From an uncultured Brachyspira sp. (GTDB lineage Bacteria > Spirochaetota > Brachyspiria > Brachyspirales > Brachyspiraceae), in assembly GCF_944393015.1 (NCBI RefSeq), contig NZ_CALXYQ010000009.1, positions 1-64,000 on the forward strand: a stretch of 64,000 nucleotides of DNA, in the 5' to 3' direction. Numbering within the stretch: position 1 is the stretch's first letter; each line of letters starts with the position of its first letter. The translations under genes and the position numbers were made by a program. This document shows, piece after piece, positions 16,801 to 26,842 of the stretch. The notes beneath the pieces are model-generated. The model saw nothing but the letters and a program-made list of their open reading frames with translations, was not told where the DNA came from and searched no databases.

Positions 16801-18588
16801 TTATAAATTATTTTCTATTATATTCATTAATATTAAATAAAGTTCTATATCTTTCTTTCTATAATAGTAATGCATGGTATTTAATATACATTCGGAAGTA
16901 TGGTTAAATAATTCTTCTATATCATCTATAACTTTTTTGGCATACTCTATTTCTGAATCATTGATAACACCATTTTCTATATTATAATTTGTTATGATAT
17001 TTCTTACTGATGTTATTTTATCTGTATTATCAAAATTATCTTTTACAGCATTATTAATTATATTTCTATATGATAAATAATTATCTATGTTAAAATCATT
17101 AAAATCTATATAGGATTTTTTTTCGGTATTAGATGAATATAAATTGTATAAATCATTCTCTTCTATATCTTGAAATAAAAGATTGATAAAATGATAAATA
17201 TCACTCTTTTTTGAATGGATTTCTTCATTATTATTTACTATTTCTTCTTTTTGATAAATAGTATCCGACTCATTATCATATTCATTATATTCAAATACAG
17301 CACTTATATTTTCTTGAGAATCATCATATCTCTTTGAAGTATTATTGTCATACATATTAGCGTTTTTTATAAGTTTTTTATATTTACTTATATAATTATT
17401 ATATTTCTCTTTCTTCCCTACTTTTAAATACAATTCGGATATCAATTTATAAGCTTCTGCCTCATTATCTTTAATTTCTATAGATTTTTTTAAATTAAAT
17501 AAAGCTTTTTTATAATTACCCAATCTGAAATAACAATCGCCAAGCCATAATAAAACCAAGTAATTTTCTTCATTATCATCGTTTAGATTTAAAGACTTTT
17601 CAAAATACTTTACTGCATCTTCATATTCGCTGTCTATATAATTAATATACCCTATCCAATAATAGGCTAAATAATTATTTTCATTACTATATTTTTCATT
17701 TATAGCTATGGATTCAAGCAAATAATGTACAGCATTTTTATAGCTTTCTAGTTTTGCATAGCAGATGCCAAGATACAAATAATTCAAATATTCATCATTT
17801 TGGGAATCAGTAAGTTTAATAAAACAGTCAAGCTCTTCATCAATATCATTATTATCCAAAGCGATATTTCTAGCCTTTTCAAAACATTCATCTGATAATG
17901 AATTCTCATCTATAACTTTATACAGCAAACCTAAAGTAAACCAATTATCAAAATCATCATCTTTTAATTTAACAGATTCGCTTAAATGCTCCAAAGCCTT
18001 ATCATATACCTGCATTATAAAATATGTATTTCCTAAATAATATCTGCTAAGATAATCATTATCCTTCAAATTTACAGATTTATTTAAATACATAATAGCT
18101 TTATCATAATTTTTTAATTGAATATGACAATACCCTATATATCCGTATACTAAATAATCTTCCGAACCTAAAGACATAGATAAATACATTAATGCTGTAT
18201 TATAATCATTATCATTTACAGCTATTTTAGAATATGTTATTCCAAGCCATAGAGTATAATATTTATTGTTATTATCCAAATTGTACGCATTTTTAAAATA
18301 TTCAAGTGCTTCTTTATATACTCTCAATGAATAGTAGCATCTTCCTATATAGTATTTATATATAGCTTTATTGGTGCTGAATTTCTCTAATGAAGAGGCC
18401 TTTATAAAATGCATCATAGATATATCATATTTTTTTAATCTATAACAGCAATATCCGGCTTTAAACATTGCTTCTATATTATTAGGGTTTATTAATAAAA
18501 TATCATTGCATAAGGAAAATGCATCATTATAGTTCTTATTTTTTATATGTTCATCTACTTCATGCAGATATTTATTAATATTTTCCAT
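16801..18588 (-). CDS. TPR repeat protein
   Basis: A 595-residue cytoplasmic protein. Residues 1 to about 400 are at least ten tetratricopeptide repeats of 34-36 residues (for example YYIGRCYYSLRVYKEALEYF, LWLGDCYFRLGNYKKALFNL), which form a helical scaffold for protein binding. The last about 190 residues are Asn/Asp/Glu-rich and then helical, without a motif I recognise. No signal peptide. A good ribosome site (AAGGGAGC) precedes the ATG. Brachyspira genomes carry many such TPR genes; partner unknown. A second large TPR gene lies at 20326. Confidence 0.88.
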   Translation of the reverse strand: MENINKYLHEVDEHIKNKNYNDAFSLCNDILLINPNNIEAMFKAGYCCYRLKKYDISMMHFIKASSLEKFSTNKAIYKYYIGRCYYSLRVYKEALEYFKNAYNLDNNNKYYTLWLGITYSKIAVNDNDYNTALMYLSMSLGSEDYLVYGYIGYCHIQLKNYDKAIMYLNKSVNLKDNDYLSRYYLGNTYFIMQVYDKALEHLSESVKLKDDDFDNWFTLGLLYKVIDENSLSDECFEKARNIALDNNDIDEELDCFIKLTDSQNDEYLNYLYLGICYAKLESYKNAVHYLLESIAINEKYSNENNYLAYYWIGYINYIDSEYEDAVKYFEKSLNLNDDNEENYLVLLWLGDCYFRLGNYKKALFNLKKSIEIKDNEAEAYKLISELYLKVGKKEKYNNYISKYKKLIKNANMYDNNTSKRYDDSQENISAVFEYNEYDNESDTIYQKEEIVNNNEEIHSKKSDIYHFINLLFQDIEENDLYNLYSSNTEKKSYIDFNDFNIDNYLSYRNIINNAVKDNFDNTDKITSVRNIITNYNIENGVINDSEIEYAKKVIDDIEELFNHTSECILNTMHYYYRKKDIELYLILMNIIENNL

Positions 18589-18771
18589 AAGCTCCCTTAC
18601 ACTATTAGTGATATATTATAAATCATATTTAATAAATTTGAAGCTACTTGTAAATAATTATATATACATTATTATAAAAAATTGTTTTATTTTAAAATAT
18701 ATAAAAATAGTTGATTTTATAGCTTAAAAACAATAATAATATACAAAAATTTTTGAAAAAAGGACAATTAA

Positions 18772-19389
18772 ATGGATAATATCAATTTTGACATACAAAG
18801 CACTAAAGAAAATTATTTTGAAAGTGAAACTACTGCCTACATTAACCCGCCTAAGAAAATACCATTCTTTTTGAAACTGCCTATGTGGATAGCAAAAAAG
18901 AAAGTTAAAAAAGATTTACTCCTTCCAAAGATTTTAGCTTGGAATCCTAAAACTGCAATAAGTTCAGGTGTAATGGAAGCCTTAATAACTCATGATGATA
19001 AAGAAGTACCTAAAAGACTTTTAAAACTCATAAGGATACAGATTTCAATAGATGTGGTGTGCCCATTTTGTATAGATATGAACAGCTTTGAATATGATAA
19101 AGAAAATGTAACTGATGAAGAAATAAAATATTTACAAAATAAAGATATAGATTCCTGCCCTACTCTATCAAACAAAGAGAAAACAGCTTTAAAATATATT
19201 TCAGCTATAACAAAAACACCTGTAATAATATCAGAAGAATTAATCACAGAAGTAAAAAAAGAGTATTCAGAGCGTGCAATATTAATATTAGCTTCCACTG
19301 CGGCACAGGTTAATTATTGGGCTAGGCTTATAAGAGGTTTAGGAGTGCCTACTGCTGGGTTTACAAATATATGTAAGATTAATAAATAA
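18772..19389 (+). CDS. Carboxymuconolactone decarboxylase/AhpD-like protein
   Basis: A 205-residue protein with a CMD/AhpD-type helical core. The signature is VVCPFCIDMNSFEYD, a CxxC pair on a helix, with Asn where AhpD proteins have His; the downstream segment LILASTAAQVNYWARLIRGL is the usual second half. Members are thiol-based peroxidase partners or decarboxylases; the CxxC argues for a redox role, consistent with oxygen defence in an anaerobe. The N-terminal 50 residues are an extra arm with a hydrophobic helix (KIPFFLKLPMWIAKKKVKK) that might touch the membrane. Ribosome site AAAAAGGAC. Confidence 0.8.
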   Translation: MDNINFDIQSTKENYFESETTAYINPPKKIPFFLKLPMWIAKKKVKKDLLLPKILAWNPKTAISSGVMEALITHDDKEVPKRLLKLIRIQISIDVVCPFCIDMNSFEYDKENVTDEEIKYLQNKDIDSCPTLSNKEKTALKYISAITKTPVIISEELITEVKKEYSERAILILASTAAQVNYWARLIRGLGVPTAGFTNICKINK

Positions 19390-19413
19390 GAATTCACAAT
19401 TAGATAAAATACA

Positions 19414-19929
19414 ATGTCAGATTATATTTATAATACAGATGATATTACAAATACTATTTTATATTGGACTAGAAATATTTTTGTAATAGAAAATAATATT
19501 TGTAAAAAAGACGATAAAGAAACAGATTTTAATTTTGATTTAATGAGTATTAAAGAAGATAATAAAATAAAATTATATAAAATATTAGATTGGATTGTTC
19601 TAGCATTTCAATTTATAAAATCTAATAAAGAAAAAATAAAAAATTATTATAATGAAAATATTTTAGATTATATACTTTTTGAAGAACCTGAAAATTATGA
19701 ATTGGATATAAAAGATAAAATATTATTTTCTTCATTATTATATTTATGCCAAAACAAAAATGGTATCATATCTTCATCTGATTTAGAAAAGATAGTATTA
19801 TTTAGAGATTTAATATTTAATGCTAATATTGAGTACACATCTAAAAATATTATAAATACATTATCTGCATTGAAAGAAATAATAAAGTTAAATGACATAA
19901 ATAATTTTAATTCTATTGGATTCATATAA
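19414..19929 (+). CDS. Hypothetical protein
   Basis: A 171-residue Ile/Asn/Lys-rich protein starting MSDYIYNTDDITNTILYWTR, with no signal peptide or clear motif, predicted helical. It begins 25 bases after the previous stop codon, without an obvious strong ribosome site, and is probably in the same transcript. The frame is conserved over its whole length despite very low G+C, which favours a real gene. Family not recognised. Confidence 0.55.
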   Translation: MSDYIYNTDDITNTILYWTRNIFVIENNICKKDDKETDFNFDLMSIKEDNKIKLYKILDWIVLAFQFIKSNKEKIKNYYNENILDYILFEEPENYELDIKDKILFSSLLYLCQNKNGIISSSDLEKIVLFRDLIFNANIEYTSKNIINTLSALKEIIKLNDINNFNSIGFI

Positions 19930-19998
19930 CTTATATTGACAAAAGAAATATTATAAGTTTTAATAAAAATATAATAAACAAAATTATAACTCTAATAC

Positions 19999-20250
19999 AT
20001 GAACATAGAAGTTAAAGTAACAGCGGGAGCTAAATCCAACAGTTTTAAATTTGAGAATGGGGCCTATTCCATTCGTATTATGGCTAAGGCTATAGACGGC
20101 AAAGCTAATAAGGCTATAATTGATTTTTTGGCTGATGAGCTTAATATCAAAAAAAGAGATGTTGAAATATTAAAGGGTGAGAAAAACAGCAAAAAACTTA
20201 TATCTATTAATATAAATGATGATGATTTAAAAAAGTATTTTAATAAATAA
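19999..20250 (+). CDS. DUF167/UPF0235 (YggU-like) family protein
   Basis: An 83-residue single-domain protein. Seen: IEVKVTAGAKSNSF at the start, the central IRIMAKAIDGKANKAIIDFL, and DVEILKGEKNSKKLI, the three conserved blocks of the UPF0235 family. Structures of family members show a small alpha/beta fold; function is unknown. It sits between an unknown gene and a TPR gene and shows nothing unusual. Confidence 0.9.
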   Translation: MNIEVKVTAGAKSNSFKFENGAYSIRIMAKAIDGKANKAIIDFLADELNIKKRDVEILKGEKNSKKLISININDDDLKKYFNK

Positions 20251-20267
20251 AAAATTGCATTTTAATG

Positions 20268-20297
20268 TTGACATAATATACATATTCATTGTAAAAT
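20268..20297 (+). promoter_or_regulatory. Promoter for TPR gene at 20326
   Basis: TTGACA at 20268-20273, 18-base spacer, TAAAAT at 20292-20297. The gene start follows after GGGG at about 20316-20319. Confidence 0.5.
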
Positions 20298-20325
20298 ATT
20301 TACAATAATTGTATACGGGGTTTTT

Positions 20326-22632
20326 ATGTACAATACAAAGATGGAAAATCTTTTAAATGAAGTTTCATACAGACTTAATAATGAAGATTATCATCAGACT
20401 CTTGAAATATTAGATGTTATACTAAAAAAAGTTCCTAAAAATTATAGAGCAAATCTATATAAAGGACAAGTATGCGTTGAGCTTAAAGAGTATGAAGATG
20501 CTGTAAGATATTTTGAAGAAGCTAAAAAAGTAGATATAAAAACTTTTAAATCTTATAATCTTCTTGGTATAAGTTACCATGCTATAAAACAGTATGACAA
20601 AGCTATAGAATGTTTCAATGAAACTTTAAAAATTACCCCTAATTCTTTTAAAGCATATAATCTGCTTGGAATAAGTTATTTTGAAAAAAAAGATTATACT
20701 AATGCTATAGAAAATTTTAATAAAGCTATAGAAATTAATCCTAAATATGATAAGGCTTTTAATAATCTAGCTTTATTCTATTATAAAAATAAAAAATATA
20801 ATGAAGCAATAGAGTTTTTTGAACATTCAAAATCTTTAGATGAAAGAGTTTTTAAAGCTTATGATATGCTTGGAATGAGCTATTATAATATTAGTAATTA
20901 TGAAAAGGCAATAGAATGCTTTACTAAATTCCTTCAGTATAATGGTAAGTCATGCAAAATAGCTAATACTTTGGGAGCAGTATACTCATTTTTAAAAGAT
21001 TATGATAATGCAATAAAATATTTCAATATAGCTATAGATATTAATCCTAAATATGCAAATGCCTATAATAATTTAGCTTTAGTTTATTTCAATAGAAAGA
21101 TGTTCGATAAGGCGGCACTTTATTTTGATAAGGCTAAAAAATTAGATATTAATACTTTTACCGATTATAATAAATTGGGCATAAGCTATTATTCTAAAAA
21201 ATATTATTATGAAGCTATAGAATGTTTTGAAAGAGTGATAGAAAAAAACTCAAATGCTTATAAGGCTTATAACTTTATAGGTATATGCTACTCATCTAAT
21301 GAAGAATATGATAAAGCTATAAACTATTTTAATAAATCCATAGAAATTAATGACAGATATTATAAGGCTTATAATAATTTGGCACTAGCTTATTATAATT
21401 TAAAAGACTATAACAATGCAATAGAAAATTTCAATAAATCAATAGATATAAATAATAATAATGCTGATTCCTATAACGGCATAGGTTTATCCTACTATTA
21501 TTTAGGCGAAAAAGAAAAATCATTAATCTATTTAAATAGAGCATTAGAACTTAATCCTTCATACAGCAATTCTTATGAAATATTATTTAATATATATCTT
21601 GATTTAGAAGAATATGATGATGCTTTAAGTATTGCAGATAAAATTATAGAAGTAAATCCTAATTCATTTAAACATTATGATAAATTACTTTCAATATGTT
21701 TTGATAATAAAGATTATAATAAAGTCATAGAATATGCATCAAGAATAGATAAAAGAGATGATGATATTTATAATATTCTAGCTCAGTCATACTATAGAAT
21801 AAAAGATTATGATAATGCCTCTATATGCTATAATAAATTAATAGAAAATAAAAAATCATCTTTCGAGCTTTATAATAATTTGGCTGTTATATACTATTTG
21901 AAAAAAGATTATGATTCACTTCTTAATACTTATAATAGATATATAGATAATTTTGATTTAAGAGAAGATAATTTTGCAAGCTATAATATATTTTTATTAT
22001 CATATACTTTATTGAAAGGAAATATAATAAAATATAATGACTTTTTAGACCTATTTGAAAAATCTTTAAATAAAACTATAGAGTTCCATAATATACATAA
22101 AAATAATTCTTCTTACAATCTATACAAAAATATTAATTATAATACAGATACTCTTAAATTATTATTGGATAAAAAAACAGAAACAGAGAATATATTTGAT
22201 ATTTTAGAGCAGTCAATAGATTCAGGAAAACTAACAGCAATAAAACCTGTTATAGAAAATTTTAATAAGAAAATGAATATTGATTTCTCTTCATTTAGTT
22301 CATCTATTAATAATTTAGATGATAATATTATATGTATAGAATATGAATCCAATGATTCAATTATAATTAAAACAAAAAATCATAATAATGAAGAAAATAT
22401 TTATGGAAAAACTGCTAAGTTTATCACTAAAGAAGATAATATTAATTATGACACTTTATTTTCTATGTTCAGATATAACTCAGAAAATTACGATTACAGA
22501 GCAATTTTAAATAACAGTAATATAAAAATAAAAAGCATATACTTCCCTAAAAACTTCGATGATTCTAATATAGAAATTATAAGAAGAATAATTAATGATG
22601 AAAGTATTAAACTTTGCAAATTAGATAATTGA
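20326..22632 (+). CDS. Large TPR repeat protein
   Basis: A 768-residue protein made of about 15 tetratricopeptide repeats over residues 10-560 (for example YNLLGISYHAIKQYDKAIEC, YNNLALAYYNLKDYNNAIEN), followed by a C-terminal region (about 590-768) without repeats that mixes strands and helices. No signal peptide or membrane segment is seen, so it is probably a cytoplasmic scaffold. Its own promoter precedes it. It has diverged repeats, unlike the near-identical ones of the gene at 44197. Partner unknown. Confidence 0.88.
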   Translation: MYNTKMENLLNEVSYRLNNEDYHQTLEILDVILKKVPKNYRANLYKGQVCVELKEYEDAVRYFEEAKKVDIKTFKSYNLLGISYHAIKQYDKAIECFNETLKITPNSFKAYNLLGISYFEKKDYTNAIENFNKAIEINPKYDKAFNNLALFYYKNKKYNEAIEFFEHSKSLDERVFKAYDMLGMSYYNISNYEKAIECFTKFLQYNGKSCKIANTLGAVYSFLKDYDNAIKYFNIAIDINPKYANAYNNLALVYFNRKMFDKAALYFDKAKKLDINTFTDYNKLGISYYSKKYYYEAIECFERVIEKNSNAYKAYNFIGICYSSNEEYDKAINYFNKSIEINDRYYKAYNNLALAYYNLKDYNNAIENFNKSIDINNNNADSYNGIGLSYYYLGEKEKSLIYLNRALELNPSYSNSYEILFNIYLDLEEYDDALSIADKIIEVNPNSFKHYDKLLSICFDNKDYNKVIEYASRIDKRDDDIYNILAQSYYRIKDYDNASICYNKLIENKKSSFELYNNLAVIYYLKKDYDSLLNTYNRYIDNFDLREDNFASYNIFLLSYTLLKGNIIKYNDFLDLFEKSLNKTIEFHNIHKNNSSYNLYKNINYNTDTLKLLLDKKTETENIFDILEQSIDSGKLTAIKPVIENFNKKMNIDFSSFSSSINNLDDNIICIEYESNDSIIIKTKNHNNEENIYGKTAKFITKEDNINYDTLFSMFRYNSENYDYRAILNNSNIKIKSIYFPKNFDDSNIEIIRRIINDESIKLCKLDN

Positions 22633-22680
22633 AATATAATTTATAAAAAATAATCTAAATAATTTTCATTGGTAAAATAT

Positions 22681-22730
22681 AAAAATTGTGAGCCTTTGCC
22701 ATAAGCACACAAAGTGAGAAAACAATTTTT
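22681..22730 (+). promoter_or_regulatory. Structured leader or terminator before the ABC importer genes
   Basis: AAAAATTGT at 22681-22689 pairs with ACAATTTTT at 22722-22730, enclosing a smaller CTTTG (22694-22698) and CAAAG (22710-22714) stem. It may terminate the TPR transcript or act as a leader for the importer operon 33 bases further on. It does not resemble the cobalamin riboswitch core that I know. The sequence ACAATTTTT.TTAGCAATAATAAA recurs near 35474. Confidence 0.4.
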
Positions 22731-22762
22731 ATTAGCAATAATAAAAAATAGGAGCATAAAAA

Positions 22763-23813
22763 ATGAAAAAATATTTATTGCTTATATTATTTACAGCTTT
22801 ATATTTTATTTCATGCAATAATACAAAAGATGCAAATAATAAAAATAATATCAATAGACAGAGGCTTCATACCTCAAACTTTAAAAGCATTAGGAAAAGA
22901 TAATTTATTAGCAGCTACAGGAGGAGTATATCCTCAATCAGGTCCTTATAATGCAGACAGATCCGATAACTTTTATATAGTAACAAATATATTATCGATT
23001 CCAAATGTAGGCTGGGCAGGATACGGCAGTTATAATTTTGAAAAAATATTAGAAGTTTCACCAGACGTTATTATAATAGTTCCTTATGGTTCTTTATCTG
23101 AAAACAGTTATCATCAGGAATTAATTAATAGAATAGAAAATGAATTTAAAATACCAGTGATAATATTGAATGATCATACTATAGCAACAAATTTAAACGC
23201 CTACTATAATAATATAAGAATAATATCAAAAGTTGTTAATGCTGAAGACAAATCAGAAGAACTTATAAAAAAACTACAGGGATATGTTGATTTAGCTTCA
23301 TCTTTCAAAAAAGATAATGATACAGATAAAATGCTTTTCTTGGGACTTACAGATTCAGAAACAGGTGCAGGATATGTTCATGGAAAAGATTATGGCGGAG
23401 CAGCATATACAACATCAATATTAGGCATCAGCAATTCTTATGAAAAATCAGAAATGCCTATTCTCGGTGCTGAAGAAATATTGGAAATGAATCCTGACAT
23501 CATAGCAATGATAGATTCTCCTCAATATTCAAAAGCTGTAGAAACATATACAAAAAATGCAGTATTTCAAAATATTAATGCTGTAAAAAATAAAAGAGTA
23601 TATAGTATGGGACAGGTTTTATGGTGGTCAGATCCTAAATTATTACTTCCAGTACAGCTTCTTTTATTCAGCTATATATATTATATGCCTGAAAATGTTA
23701 ATATTAGAGAAGTATATGATAATTACATGTCAGATATATTTGGTATAAAAAAAACTGATAAACTTATTGTGCTTCATAAATTAGAACCATTTTTTGAACA
23801 AATAAAGAATTAA
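22763..23813 (+). CDS. Iron/cobalamin-type ABC transporter substrate-binding lipoprotein, frameshifted after the signal peptide
   Basis: A lipoprotein signal MKKYLLLILFTALYFISC starts at ATG 22763 behind AGGAGC, but that frame stops after 45 codons. The mature binding protein (KIISIDRGFIPQTLKALGKD through LHKLEPFFEQIKN) is open in the next frame from 22830. Removing one A from the A5 run at 22841-22845 joins them exactly (CNNTKDANNK then IISIDRGF). The mature part fits the FecB/BtuF class of Fe-siderophore, haem or cobalamin binders. As written, the product lacks an export signal; slippage at A5, phase variation or a sequencing error are possible. It heads a three-gene importer operon. Confidence 0.85.
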
Positions 23814-23818
23814 AAAAT

Positions 23819-24811
23819 ATGAAGAATAAATCATTAATAATATTATCATCTATACTAGTAATATTATTTATATTATCTATATTTATAGGTTCATGGGATA
23901 TTTCGCCTTTAGAAATAATCAATATATTTTTTAATAAAACAGAAGATATTAATAAAGCAATAGCAATACTCAATGTAAGGCTTCCAAGAATACTTTTAGC
24001 GGTATCAAGCGGAGCCATACTTGGAGTATGCGGAGTTATATGCCAATCATGTTTTCAAAATCCATTGGTTGATCCTTATTTCTTAGGCATATCATCAGGT
24101 TCAGCATTCGGGGCTGCTTTTGCTATAGTATTCTCATTACCTATATTTTTAATAGCACCATTATTTACTTTTATAGCGGTACTAATACCAATGTTTTTCT
24201 CATTCAGAAGTTCATATGTATTAAAACTTCTTTTTATGGGTATAGTAATTAATTCAGTATTTTCTTCAGGTCTTTCTATATTAAAAGTGGCCGCAGAAAT
24301 TGGCAAACTTAGAGAAATAACTTTTTGGCTTATGGGCAGTTTAGGAAATACTAATATAAGATACACATTAATATTATTAGCTGTATTTATAATAGCACTA
24401 TTTTTCTTTTTAATGCAGTCATCAAAGATAGATGCTCTTACATTAGGAGAGCTTCATGCTTATGATAAAGTAAAGGATATTAGAGTTTTTAGACTTCAAT
24501 TACTTTTTGTAGTTTCAATATTAATGTCTATGTCTGTACTTGCAACAGGAATAATAAGCTGGGTGGGATTGGGTGTGCCACATCTTTCAAGAATAATATG
24601 GAAAACTTCAGCTTCTTCAAAATTGCTTATCAATTCTGCATTCGGCGGTGCAATACTTCTATTATTATGTGATTTAGTCATAAGGTCTATAATAAAGATT
24701 CCTTTGTTTGGAGGAAGAATCGCCGGCGAACTTCCTATATCTGTTGCTACTTCATTATTCGGAGCGATATTTTTATTTGTATTTTTATTTAGAAGAAGTA
24801 AATATGATTAA
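23819..24811 (+). CDS. FecCD-family ABC transporter permease
   Basis: A 330-residue inner-membrane permease with about 9-10 membrane segments. Family blocks: LNVRLPRILLAVSSGAILGV, CQSCFQNPLVDPYFLGISSG, FWLMGSLGN and the cytoplasmic coupling stretch GIISWVGLGVPHLSRII, plus GGRIAGELPISVATSLFGA at the end. These match FecCD/BtuC permeases for iron chelates or vitamin B12. It starts 5 bases after the binding-protein stop and is followed 22 bases later by the ATPase gene, so the three are one operon. Some importers of this type handle corrinoids; the ligand cannot be told from sequence alone. Confidence 0.93.
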   Translation: MKNKSLIILSSILVILFILSIFIGSWDISPLEIINIFFNKTEDINKAIAILNVRLPRILLAVSSGAILGVCGVICQSCFQNPLVDPYFLGISSGSAFGAAFAIVFSLPIFLIAPLFTFIAVLIPMFFSFRSSYVLKLLFMGIVINSVFSSGLSILKVAAEIGKLREITFWLMGSLGNTNIRYTLILLAVFIIALFFFLMQSSKIDALTLGELHAYDKVKDIRVFRLQLLFVVSILMSMSVLATGIISWVGLGVPHLSRIIWKTSASSKLLINSAFGGAILLLLCDLVIRSIIKIPLFGGRIAGELPISVATSLFGAIFLFVFLFRRSKYD

Positions 24812-24833
24812 TAATTTATAAAGAGATTATTAT

Positions 24834-25568
24834 ATGATATATTGTAAAGATTTGATTTTAGAATATAAAAACAAAAAAGTTCTGCAATTAGATGAGCTTA
24901 GCATAAATGAACATGGAATATATATACTTTTAGGAGCTAATGGAAGCGGAAAAAGTACATTTATAAAATCTCTCATAATGGACGGCAGTGTAAAAAGAAG
25001 CGGAATTATAAATGTCAATAATAAAACTCTTTCAAAAGAAGTAATATTTAATGATATAGCCTTTATGCCTCAATTTTTAAATGTAAATTTTCCTTTTAGG
25101 GCTATTGAAGTAGTGATGATGGGACATAAAGAGTACGGTATATTTTCAGATGAGAAAAAAATAAGAACAAAATCTTTAGAAGTGATGGAGTCTTTAAACA
25201 TACTGCATTTACAAAATAGAAATGTTGAAAACTTATCCGGAGGCGAAAGGGCTTTAGTATTTCTAGCTAAAACATTATGCAAAAATACAAATATCATTCT
25301 TTTGGATGAGCCTGACAGTTCATTGGATTTTCAAAACAAAGTAAAACTTTTTCATTATTTAGAGGCTAATAAAAAAAATAAAATTATTATACTATCTTCT
25401 CATGATATAGTTTCAATTACAAAAACTGATTATATAATAAAATTTTCAAAAAACTCCAATTATAAGCCTATACATAAAAAAGATATAAATAAAAAGGAAT
25501 TAAAAGATATATTTCCAGATGTAAATTATGATGAAATATTAAAAGACATATATTCTATAATTAATTAA
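24834..25568 (+). CDS. ABC transporter ATPase (FecE/BtuD type)
   Basis: A 244-residue nucleotide-binding subunit driving the importer. Walker A GANGSGKST is near residue 34, Q-loop FMPQFLNVNFPFR near 80, signature LSGGERALVFLAKTL near 131, Walker B IILLDEPDSSLD near 155 and the switch His in LSSHD. The signature second half is slightly unusual (ERALV for QRQRV) but functional residues are present. The ribosome site AGAG before the ATG is adequate. It closes the importer operon; a gap with a new promoter follows. Confidence 0.94.
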   Translation: MIYCKDLILEYKNKKVLQLDELSINEHGIYILLGANGSGKSTFIKSLIMDGSVKRSGIINVNNKTLSKEVIFNDIAFMPQFLNVNFPFRAIEVVMMGHKEYGIFSDEKKIRTKSLEVMESLNILHLQNRNVENLSGGERALVFLAKTLCKNTNIILLDEPDSSLDFQNKVKLFHYLEANKKNKIIILSSHDIVSITKTDYIIKFSKNSNYKPIHKKDINKKELKDIFPDVNYDEILKDIYSIIN

Positions 25569-25621
25569 AAAATAAATTTATATTCCCATAAAAATATATA
25601 CACAAAATTATGTCTAAACGA

Positions 25622-25649
25622 TTGAAAAAAGTTTTTAATATGCTATAAT
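25622..25649 (+). promoter_or_regulatory. Sigma-70 promoter for scpB
   Basis: TTGAAA at 25622-25627, 16-base spacer, TATAAT at 25644-25649. Confidence 0.7.
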
Positions 25650-25701
25650 CTGCCTATATTAAAAAATAAAAAGGAAGTTATTTTTTAGGGATATAAATAT
25701 T

Positions 25702-26367
25702 ATGGATGAAATGATTGAAACAAACGGTGCTCTTTTGGAGAATGAAATTTCAGAAAAGAATTCTGAAAATAATGCAGATACTCAGGCAGTAAATACTAAA
25801 AACAGTTTAGAGATAGACGATTCTATACTTGCAAATGAAGAAGAACTTGAAAAGATTATGGAAGCTATTATATATGTTGAAGGCAATGTTCCAATAAGCA
25901 GATTAAGAACTCTTTTCAAATGCGAAAATTCTGATATAAGAACTCATATAGAAAATATCAATAATAGATATAGAAATGCTAAAAGTGCTATAGAGATACT
26001 TGAAGTAGGAGATTCCATACTTATGACTATAATACCTTCTACATTCGGTACTTTATCAGCAATATATGATAAAAAAAGAAAGAAAAAAATATCAAAAGCA
26101 ATGCTTCAAACTCTTTCTATAATAGCATATAAACAGCCTTTAACTAAAGCAGAAATTGATGATATAAGACAAAGCGACAGCGGTTATCATTTAAGGGCTT
26201 TAATGGAAGACGGTTTCATTGCTTGGAAAGGAAGAAAAGACTATTTAGATAAAAGACAAACTTACGGCACTACTGATAAGTTCTTAATGCATTTCGGTAT
26301 AAATAGTTTAGATGATCTTCCAAAATTAAGAGAGCTTAAAGATTTGGAATTCAATAAAGATGAATAA
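25702..26367 (+). CDS. scpB: Segregation and condensation protein B
   Basis: A 221-residue partner of SMC and ScpA in chromosome condensation. After a 45-residue acidic N-terminal extension, winged-helix domains are seen: LEKIMEAIIYVEGNVPISRL, MLQTLSIIAYKQPLTKAEID and DSGYHLRALMEDGFIAWKGR, then TYGTTDKFLMHFGINSLDDL, all ScpB signatures. scpA is not next to it, which is unusual since the two are often adjacent. It has its own promoter and terminator. Confidence 0.95.
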   Translation: MDEMIETNGALLENEISEKNSENNADTQAVNTKNSLEIDDSILANEEELEKIMEAIIYVEGNVPISRLRTLFKCENSDIRTHIENINNRYRNAKSAIEILEVGDSILMTIIPSTFGTLSAIYDKKRKKKISKAMLQTLSIIAYKQPLTKAEIDDIRQSDSGYHLRALMEDGFIAWKGRKDYLDKRQTYGTTDKFLMHFGINSLDDLPKLRELKDLEFNKDE

Positions 26368-26420
26368 TTATTAGAATACAAATATAAAATAATTGAGAAT
26401 AAAATATTAATAAATGATTG

Positions 26421-26455
26421 GGCTTTACTTTATAAGAGTGAAGCCTTTATTTTTG
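26421..26455 (+). terminator. Terminator after scpB
   Basis: GGCTTTACT at 26421-26429 pairs with AGTGAAGCC at 26437-26445 (one G-T pair), followed by TTTATTTTTG. Confidence 0.75.
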
Positions 26456-26478
26456 TATTTTTTATAAAATTCATTCAA

Positions 26479-26673
26479 CGCACGGTGAGCTGATTTTTAT
26501 TTATTATTAACATTATAATTCAAAAATATTCTGTATTTTAAACTTCACTTAGCGTGCGGTGATTACACTATAAATTAAAAAAAATCTTGGGTGGGCAGCT
26601 ATAAATTCTAAGTGAGCAAAAAGAAAATACTAAATTAAAATTGCATATAAAACTCATAAATCTAAAGGGCGGG
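26479..26673. repeat. Palindromic repeat: core plus right arm
   Basis: CGCACG at 26479-26484 and CGTGCG at 26553-26558 bound an 80-bp core, followed by CTTGGGTGGG at 26586-26595 and GGGCGGG at 26667-26673. The core is flipped relative to most copies (GGTGA follows the left box, CACTTAG precedes the right one). No left arm is present. Part of the 620-bp gap between scpB and the surface protein; 26674-26840 shows nothing else. Confidence 0.8.
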
Positions 26674-26842
26674 CAAATGTAAGTAATTTTTAACACTTAA
26701 ATTGTATATCCTTCCAATAGACATTTTATGCTGCAATAAAAATTATAATTTCATACTAATATTTAATCTAACAAAAATCATTTACACAAGCTGTAATTAT
26801 AGCAAAAAATTATATATTTTTTGCAAAAATGATATTTTAATA

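Noticed and set aside
22681-22730. Cobalamin or other known riboswitch upstream of the ABC importer
   Set aside because: The hairpin is there but I see none of the conserved B12-box or other riboswitch core sequence, so only a generic leader or terminator is claimed.
26589-26673. Paired GGGTGGG and GGGCGGG boxes as G-quadruplex
   Set aside because: Four G-runs exist but the pairs are about 70 bases apart, far beyond the usual loop length; mirror C boxes argue for a dyad instead.
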